The position numbers were made by a program, and so were the translations under genes. The notes beneath the pieces are model-generated. The model ran no database searches, had not been told where the DNA came from, and was given only the letters and a program-made list of their open reading frames with translations. Of a stretch of DNA of 64,000 bases, positions 40,101 through 49,056 are shown piece after piece. The stretch's first letter is position 1, and every line of letters begins with the position of its first letter. Origin of the DNA: Didymella arachidicola (taxonomy: Eukaryota > Ascomycota > Dothideomycetes > Pleosporales > Didymellaceae); the NCBI GenBank assembly GCA_016630955.3, contig CM050000.1:434001-498000 (forward strand), read 5' to 3'.

Positions 40101-40455
40101 CAACTATCGACTTGCGCTGCCCAAGGATGCAAAGATCCATCCAGTGTTCCACATCTCGCTGTTGGAACCAGCCGACCCTAGAACGCCAATCCAGAAAGAC
40201 TTCCACTACCAGGCAGACGGCCAGGACGAATGGGAAGTCGAAAAAATAATAAAACAACGGAAGAAAGGACGCAGTACCGAGTACCTAGTCAAGTGGTTAG
40301 GATACCCCGACTCAGAAAACACATGGGAACCAGCCACATACCTTACGAACTGCCAGCAGATGTTGAAGGAATTTGAGCAGGCCAGTCAGGCACTGCCACG
40401 TTCGGGTCCAGCCAGTAGTCCAGCGGCAAGTCCTCAAAGGCGCCCCAGGTACTAG
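36973..40455 (+). CDS. pol: GypB Pol, unit 1
   Basis: 1160 residues after the frameshift; the open frame begins at 36895. Protease DSGA, reverse transcriptase YLDD, RNase H (METDASD), integrase HHCC and D,D,E residues, GPF module and chromodomain (EYLVKWLGYPDSENTWEP) are all present. It is nearly the same as GypA Pol until just after the chromodomain, where the C-terminal tail differs completely. That switch falls where pol begins to overlap the antisense ORF. Confidence 0.96.
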   Translation, partial: RHMANRRQGRPGRELSLNTVQGYRNRRQDSNEAQSLIKFPVVLEGTRMTALLDSGAQSNYVSQSAIAQAGLQKRRKEEPYPLRVANGEPMPGESTVTHEVVQRRLKVFNHEELIDLDVLGTAAHDIILGLPWLREHNPWIDWKNQRITLKCHGSGTPGQRPAQLTTQLVDEKEINNISSNKTRQVRAVDRADTNQPQDHKATVKENSTTPDIPDEYREFIDLFRDEKTAKALPQHQEWDHEIKLEPGKKPPFGPIYQMSEKELEEMRKYLKENLEKGFIRESESPAGFPVLFVPKKDGKLRPCVDFRKLNDITIKNRYPLPNISELQDRLAGAQYFTALDLRGAYNLIRMKEGEEWKTAFRTRYGHYEYLVMPFGLTNAPATCQALINNVLRAHLDITVVAYLDDILVYSKTLEEHVEHVRQVLACLGAAHLRLKPEKCEWHKEEVEFLGFVVGRYGVKMSQAKIQVVKDWPTPKTVKNIQEFLGFVNFNRRFIKDYSTKALPLTKLTRKDTPFKWGKDQDKAFETLKQACIDPPTLVTFRSGEPLQMETDASDLALGACITQERDGQWHPIAYYSRKFSGPEERYDVHDKELLAIVSALEHWRVYAESCSELTIYTDHKNLVHFTTTKVLNRRQVRWSETLGQYKFKILYTPGKDNGRADALSRRHDLAGSKTINESAILGINSDGSLGPSQQLNNMMLVRQEHHVPSQVPEELEEEVISSHHDDPLHGHPGITRTMELIKRHYEFPNMRDKVAKFIKNCVSCQQNKHSTHAKYGEAQAMEPPTAPWTNITMDFVTQLPVSKDPVTGYTYDSIFVVVDRFTKAAEFVPFRHSYTAEQLARVYLDRIVRHHGISESIISDRDKLFTSNYWTTLLAAIGTKKKLSTAYHPQTDGQTERVNQTMETYLRIYCNQQQDNWVSLLPMAQIAYNNKLSEATGVTPFFANHGRHPNLFTRSLDSNIQTESAINSVEALKEVHRKSLDNIAKAQSRSISYVNKKRKTAPLLKEGDKVYLLTKNLRTRRPTKKLDKVKVGPFFISKQISSVNYRLALPKDAKIHPVFHISLLEPADPRTPIQKDFHYQADGQDEWEVEKIIKQRKKGRSTEYLVKWLGYPDSENTWEPATYLTNCQQMLKEFEQASQALPRSGPASSPAASPQRRPRY

Positions 40456-40930
40456 GCGACAACACGATACCCTCGGAGGGACCATCGAACGTCATGGTCC
40501 CCTCACTCAACTCCTGCTCCGTTATACTCCTCTCTTCCACGGATATCGCTTCCTCGGCGCGACGATCCAACAAATCCATTTGTTGACGCAACCGCTCTTC
40601 GCGCGCGCGTGCAACTCGCAATTCTTCCAACGCCTTCTCTGAGGCCTTGAGCGCCTCGTTTTGCGCTTCACGACTTTCTTTTATCCGAGCCTGCAACTTC
40701 TCTTTCTCCGATATGAGTCGCGTGAACTCCGACTGAGTTACGCGCACGTCGCAACGCTGGCCACGTTTCAAACACTCACTACACTTTCCCGAACGTATAT
40801 GGACCTTGCACACGCGCTTGTGCTTGTCACAAGTCGAACACTTTCGAACCATGGTTTCTCCGAAGGATTCAACAAGTTCGTATAGACGGCGACGGCGGAC
40901 TGTGCTCGACTCAGATGGTTGTTTAGGCAT
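40343..40930 (-). CDS. antisense Zn2Cys6-spaced coiled-coil ORF, GypB unit 1
   Basis: 195 residues from ATG at 40930, antisense to the pol 3' end (113-bp overlap) and to the region before the LTR. The cysteine cluster has the spacing C-x2-C-x6-C-x8-C-x2-C-x6-C of Zn2Cys6 proteins, preceded by Arg-rich sequence. A long heptad-like region of Glu/Arg/Lys/Ala (about residues 65-130) predicts a coiled coil, as expected for a dimer. The tail is acidic with Trp residues, like an activation domain (inference). Layout, position and MPK start match the GypA antisense ORF; sequence identity is low outside the cysteines. Confidence 0.72.
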   Translation of the reverse strand: MPKQPSESSTVRRRRLYELVESFGETMVRKCSTCDKHKRVCKVHIRSGKCSECLKRGQRCDVRVTQSEFTRLISEKEKLQARIKESREAQNEALKASEKALEELRVARAREERLRQQMDLLDRRAEEAISVEERSITEQELSEGTMTFDGPSEGIVLSPSTWGAFEDLPLDYWLDPNVAVPDWPAQIPSTSAGSS

Positions 40931-41003
40931 TGTCGAAGCAGCTTACCGTTGAACGAGGCGGGGCCAACGTCATATGAATCAGCTTGAGAGACCAAGCTAA
41001 GAC

Positions 41004-41016
41004 GGAAGGGGGATAG
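41004..41016 (+). promoter_or_regulatory. GypB polypurine tract, unit 1
   Basis: GGAAGGGGGATAG directly before LTR 2; the copy before LTR 3 is at 47705-47717. Confidence 0.8.
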
Positions 41017-41533
41017 TGTTACGATCCGCGGAACACGAAGGATCACAACGAGTATTACACCCCAGTACGGCACAGCAGGAGTTGGCAGCATGGGCAACTA
41101 CAAGGAAAGACAGGGCAACGCTTCGACTCTGCGAACGACATCACGTCACGTGACACTGATCAAAAGTCTTGGCAATGATCGGTGTGATCAGTGCTCAGTG
41201 CGATCAGTGATCAGTGAGATCAACGATCAGTATGATCAGTACCTTACAGGTACTGAGCACACTGCATATCTCTTTAGTATATAGCATATAGGAACACAAC
41301 CCTTATAGTTCGTGTTCAACCTAAGTTATCAAGTTTGTCTTTGGATCTCAAACCCAACCTTCGAGCTAGACAGTCTACTCTGTACTACTCATCGTTACCC
41401 TGCTCTCAAGACTGACAGATCGTATCTGTACACCTTATTGCAACCAACCCCCTCGGCTTCCTGTCACCGTACTCATCCCCGAGAACCAATAGAATTAGTG
41501 CTTACGAGCTTTGCTTAAAGTACGACTTCAACA
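41017..41533 (+). repeat. GypB LTR 2 (shared, central)
   Basis: 517 bp, appearing identical to LTR 1. It serves both as 3' LTR of unit 1 and 5' LTR of unit 2, with no target duplication around it. Confidence 0.96.
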
Positions 41534-41550
41534 TTTTGAACACCCCCAAG

Positions 41551-43803
41551 ATGAGTACTACCTCAGGATCCCGTGCTACCCCAAGCAACTCCAACGCATC
41601 ACGCCGTACGGCTGATGACGATCTCGACATGGACGAGGAGGCAGCGGCGCCTGCCCCTACCAGTGTTTACCCAGTGGCTAAACCCGAGGCCTTTGATGGC
41701 ACTCGCGACAAGCTGGAAGACTGGCTCATGAAGTTCGATCTGTTTTTCATGTTCCAAGGAGAACGCATCCCAGAGGAGAAACGTGTCACTTTTGTGAGTA
41801 CGTTTATGAAGGATCGCGCGTTCACTTGGATCAAACCCTTTATTCGCCGTTACCACGACGGAGCAAGCAACTCAGCAGACATCGACCCATGGATCGAAGA
41901 CTTCGATCTGTTCAAGGAACAGATTCGCCAAGTATTTGGAGTGCACAACGAACCCACCATCGCCCGACGCGAGATTCAGCGCATCCGACAAACTGCGTCC
42001 GCCGCCGACTACGCTGCCAAGTTTCAGCAAGTAGCTACGTTCACCGGTTGGGACGACGTTGCGCTGATGACCATGTTCAAACAAGGCCTTAAGCCCAAGG
42101 TCAAAGAAGAGCTCATGCGGACTGCCGCAGCCACCGATACCTTCGACGCACTAGTAAACGAAGCAATCAGTATCGACGTTAAGCTCTACGACCTTCAACA
42201 AGAGTTAAGAGAGGACCCTCGTGTGCGAGGCGTGACTCAGGTCACTCGCCCACCCCAGACTCCACGCAACCAGTGGCGCAACAACAACTACCGCCGCGGT
42301 CAACGTGGTGGCCTTTACCAAGCCAACATGGGACGCCGTGTCCACAACGATACGAACAGTGGATACTACGGTCCTGCAGCAATGGACCTCTCCAACATTA
42401 ACAAAGGACCTGAACGATGGAATGAGAAAAAGAAGGGTAGTAATAACCGCGGTGATAAGTCTTCAGTGACTTGTTACGGCTGTGGCAAGACAGGCCACTA
42501 CGCCCGCGACTGTCGCATGAAGAACAAAGTAACTCGGCAGCTGAATATGCTGGCTCATGACGACAGCGGCGACCAAGAGTGGGAGGTCGTTACTAATGAG
42601 ATGGGACGTCTCATAGAAGACCCCACTTCCGGACTCGACAACGACTACATCGAGGAGTCCGATGAGGATGCTCCAAGCAAGCAAATCCGGTCACCAACGC
42701 CCTACCCTAAGACAGAATGGATCAAGAACGACCCTTGTCGTTACCACGTGGTAGAGTGCGACACAAGTAATGACAGTATTATTGTCGGCAAACGATACCA
42801 CGACACCTTCTTTCGCCGTGGCGACAGATACTATTCCACAGAGGGAAAACGTCTGATCGTATGCGACAAGACACAGGAAATCCAGGACACGACGGTTATG
42901 CGGGACCAGTCCACCCAGACTCCTGTCTTCCAGGAACCGCAAGCGCCAACAATCAACTTGACCATCGTCAACAATATTCCTAAGCATAAGGAAGAAACGC
43001 CACACGTCACCATCCAGACGGCAGACCTACAAGATACAGAAAGCATCCAAGGATGGAGGACAAGTGACGACGTTGCATGGGCACGAAAATACCTGTTGGA
43101 AGATCCCGCGGCACTCAGGAAGTTCGACCAACAGGTCATCAACGCCCAGAAGACCAGCAAGGAATGGCATACAGAAGACTACGCCAAATGGATAAAGGAT
43201 AACCATGCAACTCAGCAACAGCTGGACGACTACAACTTATACGCTCGAAGTCGAGACGAACCCGACTTCGACCGACAGCCCGCTTTGCCAACGTCGAGCT
43301 ATACGTCGAAGCTGTTCCAGGATATTCGAAACCCGTACCATTCTCGACTACCACCTACGCAGTGCTACCACGAAGCCTGCGAAGACCACAGACAGTACAA
43401 ACTGGACAGTGAATGGTTTCCGAGTAAGCCCGAGGGCTGCGAGGAATACTGGTGGGAATGTATGGATACGTATTGCGCAGAACACTTGTGGGATAAGCGC
43501 ACGAATCTCCACTTTCCAGGAATTGAATGTGTGGAAGACATATTCAACATGCACATGGTACAAAACGAAATGTGCTACGGCCACGAATGGGCTGAGTGTT
43601 TCCATCCGAAGTGCAGGAACCACGAGACACTAAAACGCCTGAGCGGTTTTATGCCCCAGGACGAGTCTTTTTTAGACATATGGCAAACAGACGCCAAGGA
43701 CGACCTGGACGAGAGCTTTCACTCAACACAGTCCAGGGCTACCGGAATCGACGTCAGGATTCCAATGAGGCCCAGTCCCTCATCAAATTCCCTGTCGTGC
43801 TAG
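41551..43803 (+). CDS. gag: GypB Gag, unit 2
   Basis: 750 residues, identical to unit 1 Gag in every residue. Intact frame, same zinc knuckle, Cys/His blocks and frameshift position. Confidence 0.93.
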   Translation: MSTTSGSRATPSNSNASRRTADDDLDMDEEAAAPAPTSVYPVAKPEAFDGTRDKLEDWLMKFDLFFMFQGERIPEEKRVTFVSTFMKDRAFTWIKPFIRRYHDGASNSADIDPWIEDFDLFKEQIRQVFGVHNEPTIARREIQRIRQTASAADYAAKFQQVATFTGWDDVALMTMFKQGLKPKVKEELMRTAAATDTFDALVNEAISIDVKLYDLQQELREDPRVRGVTQVTRPPQTPRNQWRNNNYRRGQRGGLYQANMGRRVHNDTNSGYYGPAAMDLSNINKGPERWNEKKKGSNNRGDKSSVTCYGCGKTGHYARDCRMKNKVTRQLNMLAHDDSGDQEWEVVTNEMGRLIEDPTSGLDNDYIEESDEDAPSKQIRSPTPYPKTEWIKNDPCRYHVVECDTSNDSIIVGKRYHDTFFRRGDRYYSTEGKRLIVCDKTQEIQDTTVMRDQSTQTPVFQEPQAPTINLTIVNNIPKHKEETPHVTIQTADLQDTESIQGWRTSDDVAWARKYLLEDPAALRKFDQQVINAQKTSKEWHTEDYAKWIKDNHATQQQLDDYNLYARSRDEPDFDRQPALPTSSYTSKLFQDIRNPYHSRLPPTQCYHEACEDHRQYKLDSEWFPSKPEGCEEYWWECMDTYCAEHLWDKRTNLHFPGIECVEDIFNMHMVQNEMCYGHEWAECFHPKCRNHETLKRLSGFMPQDESFLDIWQTDAKDDLDESFHSTQSRATGIDVRIPMRPSPSSNSLSC
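43668..43674 (+). promoter_or_regulatory. -1 frameshift site, GypB unit 2
   Basis: T TTT TTA, same phase and context as unit 1. Confidence 0.85.
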
Positions 43804-46800
43804 AAGGCACCAGGATGACGGCATTGTTGGACTCAGGAGCACAAAGCAACTATGTGTCTCAATCCGCTATCGCGCAAGCAGGCTTGCAGAAGCGAAGAAA
43901 GGAGGAACCATACCCTTTACGAGTAGCCAACGGAGAACCAATGCCAGGAGAGTCGACTGTGACCCACGAAGTGGTACAGCGACGTCTGAAAGTATTCAAC
44001 CACGAGGAATTAATAGACCTAGATGTTCTGGGAACGGCCGCCCACGATATCATATTAGGACTTCCTTGGTTGAGAGAGCACAATCCATGGATCGACTGGA
44101 AGAACCAGCGAATAACGCTCAAGTGTCACGGATCAGGTACACCCGGACAGCGACCCGCGCAGCTCACGACGCAGCTGGTGGATGAGAAGGAGATCAACAA
44201 CATCTCTTCGAACAAGACGCGCCAAGTTAGAGCGGTCGACCGCGCAGATACCAACCAGCCCCAGGATCACAAAGCGACGGTTAAGGAGAACAGTACAACT
44301 CCTGACATCCCGGATGAATACAGAGAGTTTATAGACCTCTTCCGCGATGAGAAGACTGCGAAAGCACTACCGCAGCACCAAGAATGGGACCACGAGATTA
44401 AGCTCGAGCCAGGCAAGAAGCCCCCATTCGGGCCCATATACCAGATGTCCGAAAAGGAACTTGAGGAAATGCGCAAATACCTTAAGGAGAACCTCGAGAA
44501 AGGATTCATCAGAGAATCAGAATCCCCAGCAGGATTTCCCGTTCTATTCGTACCCAAGAAAGACGGCAAGCTACGACCTTGCGTTGATTTCCGAAAACTC
44601 AACGATATCACGATCAAGAACCGTTACCCGCTACCGAACATCAGCGAGCTACAGGATCGGCTAGCCGGAGCACAGTACTTCACTGCGTTAGACCTAAGAG
44701 GAGCATACAACCTTATCCGCATGAAGGAGGGCGAAGAATGGAAGACGGCGTTTAGAACCCGTTATGGTCATTACGAGTATTTGGTTATGCCGTTCGGGCT
44801 CACCAACGCACCAGCGACATGTCAGGCCTTAATCAACAACGTACTAAGGGCACACTTGGACATTACCGTGGTAGCGTACCTCGATGACATCCTAGTGTAC
44901 AGCAAAACACTAGAAGAGCATGTCGAACACGTACGACAAGTGCTTGCCTGCCTAGGAGCAGCGCACCTACGCTTGAAACCCGAGAAGTGCGAATGGCACA
45001 AGGAGGAAGTCGAATTCCTAGGGTTTGTGGTAGGACGATACGGAGTCAAGATGAGCCAAGCAAAGATTCAGGTTGTGAAGGATTGGCCAACACCCAAAAC
45101 CGTTAAAAACATTCAAGAGTTCCTTGGGTTTGTCAACTTCAACCGACGCTTCATCAAGGATTACTCCACGAAGGCCTTGCCGCTTACGAAACTTACGCGG
45201 AAGGACACACCCTTCAAATGGGGCAAGGATCAGGACAAAGCTTTTGAAACGTTGAAACAGGCTTGTATAGATCCACCCACGTTGGTTACATTCAGGAGCG
45301 GAGAACCGCTGCAAATGGAAACAGATGCCTCAGATTTGGCATTAGGAGCATGCATCACACAGGAACGAGATGGTCAATGGCACCCGATTGCTTACTATTC
45401 ACGCAAGTTCTCAGGACCCGAAGAACGATACGACGTACACGACAAAGAACTACTCGCGATCGTATCTGCCCTAGAACATTGGCGAGTCTACGCTGAAAGT
45501 TGTTCGGAACTTACGATCTACACGGATCACAAAAACCTGGTACACTTCACAACGACAAAGGTATTGAACAGACGACAAGTACGATGGTCCGAGACCCTCG
45601 GACAATACAAATTCAAGATCCTCTATACACCAGGAAAGGACAACGGCAGAGCCGACGCACTCAGTCGACGACACGACCTCGCAGGATCCAAGACGATCAA
45701 CGAATCGGCGATCCTTGGTATCAATAGCGACGGATCGTTAGGACCGTCCCAGCAGCTCAACAATATGATGCTAGTACGCCAAGAGCATCATGTACCATCA
45801 CAGGTACCAGAGGAACTGGAAGAAGAAGTCATAAGCAGTCACCACGATGACCCGCTTCATGGACACCCCGGTATCACCAGAACAATGGAACTCATCAAAA
45901 GACATTACGAGTTCCCGAACATGCGCGACAAGGTCGCCAAGTTCATCAAGAATTGCGTAAGCTGTCAACAGAACAAACACAGCACGCACGCCAAGTATGG
46001 AGAAGCACAGGCAATGGAGCCGCCAACGGCACCATGGACGAACATCACGATGGATTTCGTTACACAGCTACCTGTCTCCAAGGATCCTGTAACAGGATAC
46101 ACCTATGACTCAATCTTCGTTGTAGTGGATCGATTCACGAAAGCCGCTGAGTTTGTGCCTTTCCGCCACAGCTACACTGCAGAGCAGCTCGCACGAGTGT
46201 ACCTGGATAGGATTGTTCGACACCACGGCATTTCCGAATCAATCATTAGCGATAGAGACAAGTTATTTACATCGAACTACTGGACCACGCTGTTAGCAGC
46301 CATTGGTACCAAGAAAAAACTGTCAACCGCGTATCATCCGCAGACGGATGGCCAAACAGAACGAGTAAACCAAACAATGGAGACGTACCTCCGCATCTAC
46401 TGCAACCAGCAGCAAGACAACTGGGTTTCACTGCTGCCTATGGCACAAATCGCGTACAACAACAAATTATCGGAAGCAACAGGCGTAACACCGTTCTTTG
46501 CTAACCACGGGAGACACCCAAATCTCTTTACCAGATCATTGGACAGTAACATTCAAACGGAATCAGCGATCAACTCAGTCGAAGCACTGAAGGAAGTACA
46601 CAGAAAATCGCTCGATAACATCGCCAAAGCTCAGTCACGGAGCATCTCTTATGTTAACAAGAAACGAAAAACGGCGCCTCTGCTAAAGGAGGGGGATAAA
46701 GTGTATCTCCTTACGAAAAACCTACGCACACGGCGACCAACGAAAAAACTGGACAAAGTCAAGGTCGGACCATTTTTCATTTCCAAACAAATCAGCTCAG

Positions 46801-47156
46801 TCAACTATCGACTTGCGCTGCCCAAGGATGCAAAGATCCATCCAGTGTTCCACATCTCGCTGTTGGAACCAGCCGACCCTAGAACGCCAATCCAGAAAGA
46901 CTTCCACTACCAGGCAGACGGCCAGGACGAATGGGAAGTCGAAAAAATAATAAAACAACGGAAGAAAGGACGCAGTACCGAGTACCTAGTCAAGTGGTTA
47001 GGATACCCCGACTCAGAAAACACATGGGAACCAGCCACATACCTTACGAACTGCCAGCAGATGTTGAAGGAATTTGAGCAGGCCAGTCAGGCACTGCCAC
47101 GTTCGGGTCCAGCCAGTAGTCCAGCGGCAAGTCCTCAAAGGCGCCCCAGGTACTAG
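43674..47156 (+). CDS. pol: GypB Pol, unit 2
   Basis: 1160 residues after the frameshift, identical to unit 1 Pol, with all catalytic motifs and the chromodomain. Intact. Confidence 0.96.
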   Translation, partial: RHMANRRQGRPGRELSLNTVQGYRNRRQDSNEAQSLIKFPVVLEGTRMTALLDSGAQSNYVSQSAIAQAGLQKRRKEEPYPLRVANGEPMPGESTVTHEVVQRRLKVFNHEELIDLDVLGTAAHDIILGLPWLREHNPWIDWKNQRITLKCHGSGTPGQRPAQLTTQLVDEKEINNISSNKTRQVRAVDRADTNQPQDHKATVKENSTTPDIPDEYREFIDLFRDEKTAKALPQHQEWDHEIKLEPGKKPPFGPIYQMSEKELEEMRKYLKENLEKGFIRESESPAGFPVLFVPKKDGKLRPCVDFRKLNDITIKNRYPLPNISELQDRLAGAQYFTALDLRGAYNLIRMKEGEEWKTAFRTRYGHYEYLVMPFGLTNAPATCQALINNVLRAHLDITVVAYLDDILVYSKTLEEHVEHVRQVLACLGAAHLRLKPEKCEWHKEEVEFLGFVVGRYGVKMSQAKIQVVKDWPTPKTVKNIQEFLGFVNFNRRFIKDYSTKALPLTKLTRKDTPFKWGKDQDKAFETLKQACIDPPTLVTFRSGEPLQMETDASDLALGACITQERDGQWHPIAYYSRKFSGPEERYDVHDKELLAIVSALEHWRVYAESCSELTIYTDHKNLVHFTTTKVLNRRQVRWSETLGQYKFKILYTPGKDNGRADALSRRHDLAGSKTINESAILGINSDGSLGPSQQLNNMMLVRQEHHVPSQVPEELEEEVISSHHDDPLHGHPGITRTMELIKRHYEFPNMRDKVAKFIKNCVSCQQNKHSTHAKYGEAQAMEPPTAPWTNITMDFVTQLPVSKDPVTGYTYDSIFVVVDRFTKAAEFVPFRHSYTAEQLARVYLDRIVRHHGISESIISDRDKLFTSNYWTTLLAAIGTKKKLSTAYHPQTDGQTERVNQTMETYLRIYCNQQQDNWVSLLPMAQIAYNNKLSEATGVTPFFANHGRHPNLFTRSLDSNIQTESAINSVEALKEVHRKSLDNIAKAQSRSISYVNKKRKTAPLLKEGDKVYLLTKNLRTRRPTKKLDKVKVGPFFISKQISSVNYRLALPKDAKIHPVFHISLLEPADPRTPIQKDFHYQADGQDEWEVEKIIKQRKKGRSTEYLVKWLGYPDSENTWEPATYLTNCQQMLKEFEQASQALPRSGPASSPAASPQRRPRY

Positions 47157-47631
47157 GCGACAACACGATACCCTCGGAGGGACCATCGAACGTCATGGTC
47201 CCCTCACTCAACTCCTGCTCCGTTATACTCCTCTCTTCCACGGATATCGCTTCCTCGGCGCGACGATCCAACAAATCCATTTGTTGACGCAACCGCTCTT
47301 CGCGCGCGCGTGCAACTCGCAATTCTTCCAACGCCTTCTCTGAGGCCTTGAGCGCCTCGTTTTGCGCTTCACGACTTTCTTTTATCCGAGCCTGCAACTT
47401 CTCTTTCTCCGATATGAGTCGCGTGAACTCCGACTGAGTTACGCGCACGTCGCAACGCTGGCCACGTTTCAAACACTCACTACACTTTCCCGAACGTATA
47501 TGGACCTTGCACACGCGCTTGTGCTTGTCACAAGTCGAACACTTTCGAACCATGGTTTCTCCGAAGGATTCAACAAGTTCGTATAGACGGCGACGGCGGA
47601 CTGTGCTCGACTCAGATGGTTGTTTAGGCAT
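47044..47631 (-). CDS. antisense Zn2Cys6-spaced coiled-coil ORF, GypB unit 2
   Basis: 195 residues from ATG at 47631, identical to the unit 1 antisense protein; overlaps pol by 113 bp. Confidence 0.72.
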   Translation of the reverse strand: MPKQPSESSTVRRRRLYELVESFGETMVRKCSTCDKHKRVCKVHIRSGKCSECLKRGQRCDVRVTQSEFTRLISEKEKLQARIKESREAQNEALKASEKALEELRVARAREERLRQQMDLLDRRAEEAISVEERSITEQELSEGTMTFDGPSEGIVLSPSTWGAFEDLPLDYWLDPNVAVPDWPAQIPSTSAGSS

Positions 47632-47717
47632 TGTCGAAGCAGCTTACCGTTGAACGAGGCGGGGCCAACGTCATATGAATCAGCTTGAGAGACCAAGCTA
47701 AGACGGAAGGGGGATAG

Positions 47718-48234
47718 TGTTACGATCCGCGGAACACGAAGGATCACAACGAGTATTACACCCCAGTACGGCACAGCAGGAGTTGGCAGCATGGGCAACT
47801 ACAAGGAAAGACAGGGCAACGCTTCGACTCTGCGAACGACATCACGTCACGTGACACTGATCAAAAGTCTTGGCAATGATCGGTGTGATCAGTGCTCAGT
47901 GCGATCAGTGATCAGTGAGATCAACGATCAGTATGATCAGTACCTTACAGGTACTGAGCACACTGCATATCTCTTTAGTATATAGCATATAGGAACACAA
48001 CCCTTATAGTTCGTGTTCAACCTAAGTTATCAAGTTTGTCTTTGGATCTCAAACCCAACCTTCGAGCTAGACAGTCTACTCTGTACTACTCATCGTTACC
48101 CTGCTCTCAAGACTGACAGATCGTATCTGTACACCTTATTGCAACCAACCCCCTCGGCTTCCTGTCACCGTACTCATCCCCGAGAACCAATAGAATTAGT
48201 GCTTACGAGCTTTGCTTAAAGTACGACTTCAACA
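47718..48234 (+). repeat. GypB LTR 3
   Basis: 517 bp, appearing identical to LTRs 1 and 2, followed by the target duplication ATAAC at 48235-48239 and T15 sequence. Confidence 0.96.
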
Positions 48235-48665
48235 ATAACCTCAGGATCCTCACAAAGGACTCGCTTGTAGTCATACTTGCGATTAAACACCACTTTGAGC
48301 TCCTCCTGACGCGAAACGAACGTGCTGGCCCAGTTTGAGCCAACAGGGGCCAAACCGCGCTCTTTCCGCAAAGAATTGGCGATATCAGTCACATCTGCAA
48401 GCCGGGGAGGCCGTCCTTGCTTAGACAGCTCAAGTATATGCGTAACAATCACCTGCTCCTCAGTATTGGTCAGATTCCGTGAGTTGGCCATGGTATCAAC
48501 GCGTGAAGGTCGTCCGGCGCGTCGATGATGTAGCGTGGTTAAGGGCACTCTGTAGATAGCTGCAGCGCGTCGTAGGGAGAGTTTTAGGTCTTGTTTAAGA
48601 GCTTGGATCGCAAGCTGTACCTGAGCTTCTTTTAACGCGTCTCTCTGTTGTTTTTGTGGAGGCAT
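48235..48665 (-). pseudogene. T15 transposase, 5' piece
   Basis: ATG at 48665 opens the N-terminal DNA-binding region of the transposase (MPPQKQQRDALKE...), identical to T3 residue for residue up to the GypB insertion. The reading frame is then lost to GypB. T3 shows that the frame was already dead (shared TAG codons further on) before GypB inserted. Confidence 0.9.
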
Positions 48666-48747
48666 TAGTAGAGGTTGGTGTTTTGGTGTGGTCTTGGCAA
48701 ATGTGCGGCGTTCGCCCGTGTGCGGCGTTCGCCCATGAGGTACGTTA

Positions 48748-49056
48748 CACTAAGTGTAACTAGTGCTAAGGAAGGGGCACGTGATAGTTAGTAACGTGGC
48801 AGTGCTTCCTTTATCAACGAGTATTCGCGAGCAATGCGCTGACAGAACCTGTTGACATCTGGCCACATCAGTCCAACAGCAGGACGGTATGCTGGTCTGC
48901 AGTGTTGGTGTGCAGAGCTGGAACAGGGAGGATCGAGTACTGAGGAAGGAGCGGAGCTTCGGTGGTCGGGGAGCCAAGCGCGCCGGCCTCGCCAGAAGGA
49001 GTAATCGCGGCTACGGTTCCCTGCGATTCTTTCCCTGCATCAACACTTCTATCGAC
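48748..49056. other. intergenic DNA at the edge of the transposon block
   Basis: Composition changes here from TpA-rich transposon DNA to balanced host DNA. An ATG at 48889 is in frame with the next gene, so a longer N-terminus of 56 extra, basic residues is possible. Confidence 0.4.

Larger units (their letters stand above)
34316..48234 (+). mobile_element. GypB: tandem Ty3/Gypsy array, LTR-body-LTR-body-LTR
   Basis: Three 517-bp LTRs alternate with two 6184-bp bodies; the repeat period is 6701 bp. The whole array is flanked by one 5-bp duplication, ATAAC (34311-34315 and 48235-48239), so it behaves as a single insertion later expanded. Gag, Pol and antisense proteins of the two units are identical in all residues, and no nucleotide difference was noticed by eye. 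Gag-Pol is closely related to GypA; the U3 and antisense ORF are not. Confidence 0.95.
31929..48745 (-). mobile_element. T15: pogo/Fot1-like element split by T13, T14 and GypB
   Basis: The 5' terminus is at 48745, followed by TA at 48746-48747. The outer part has two GCGAACGCCGC units 17 bp apart. Reading leftward, pieces lie at 48745-48235, then (after GypB) 34315-33921, then (after T14) 32052-31929, then (after T13) a short stretch ending at about 30075. Its far end is not recognisable. The first 850 bp of the body are identical by eye to T3. Confidence 0.88.

Noticed and set aside
1..48745. Centromere or subtelomere
   Set aside because: Nested transposons and chromodomain elements would fit, but there are no telomere repeats or satellite arrays, and the sequence alone cannot show centromere function.
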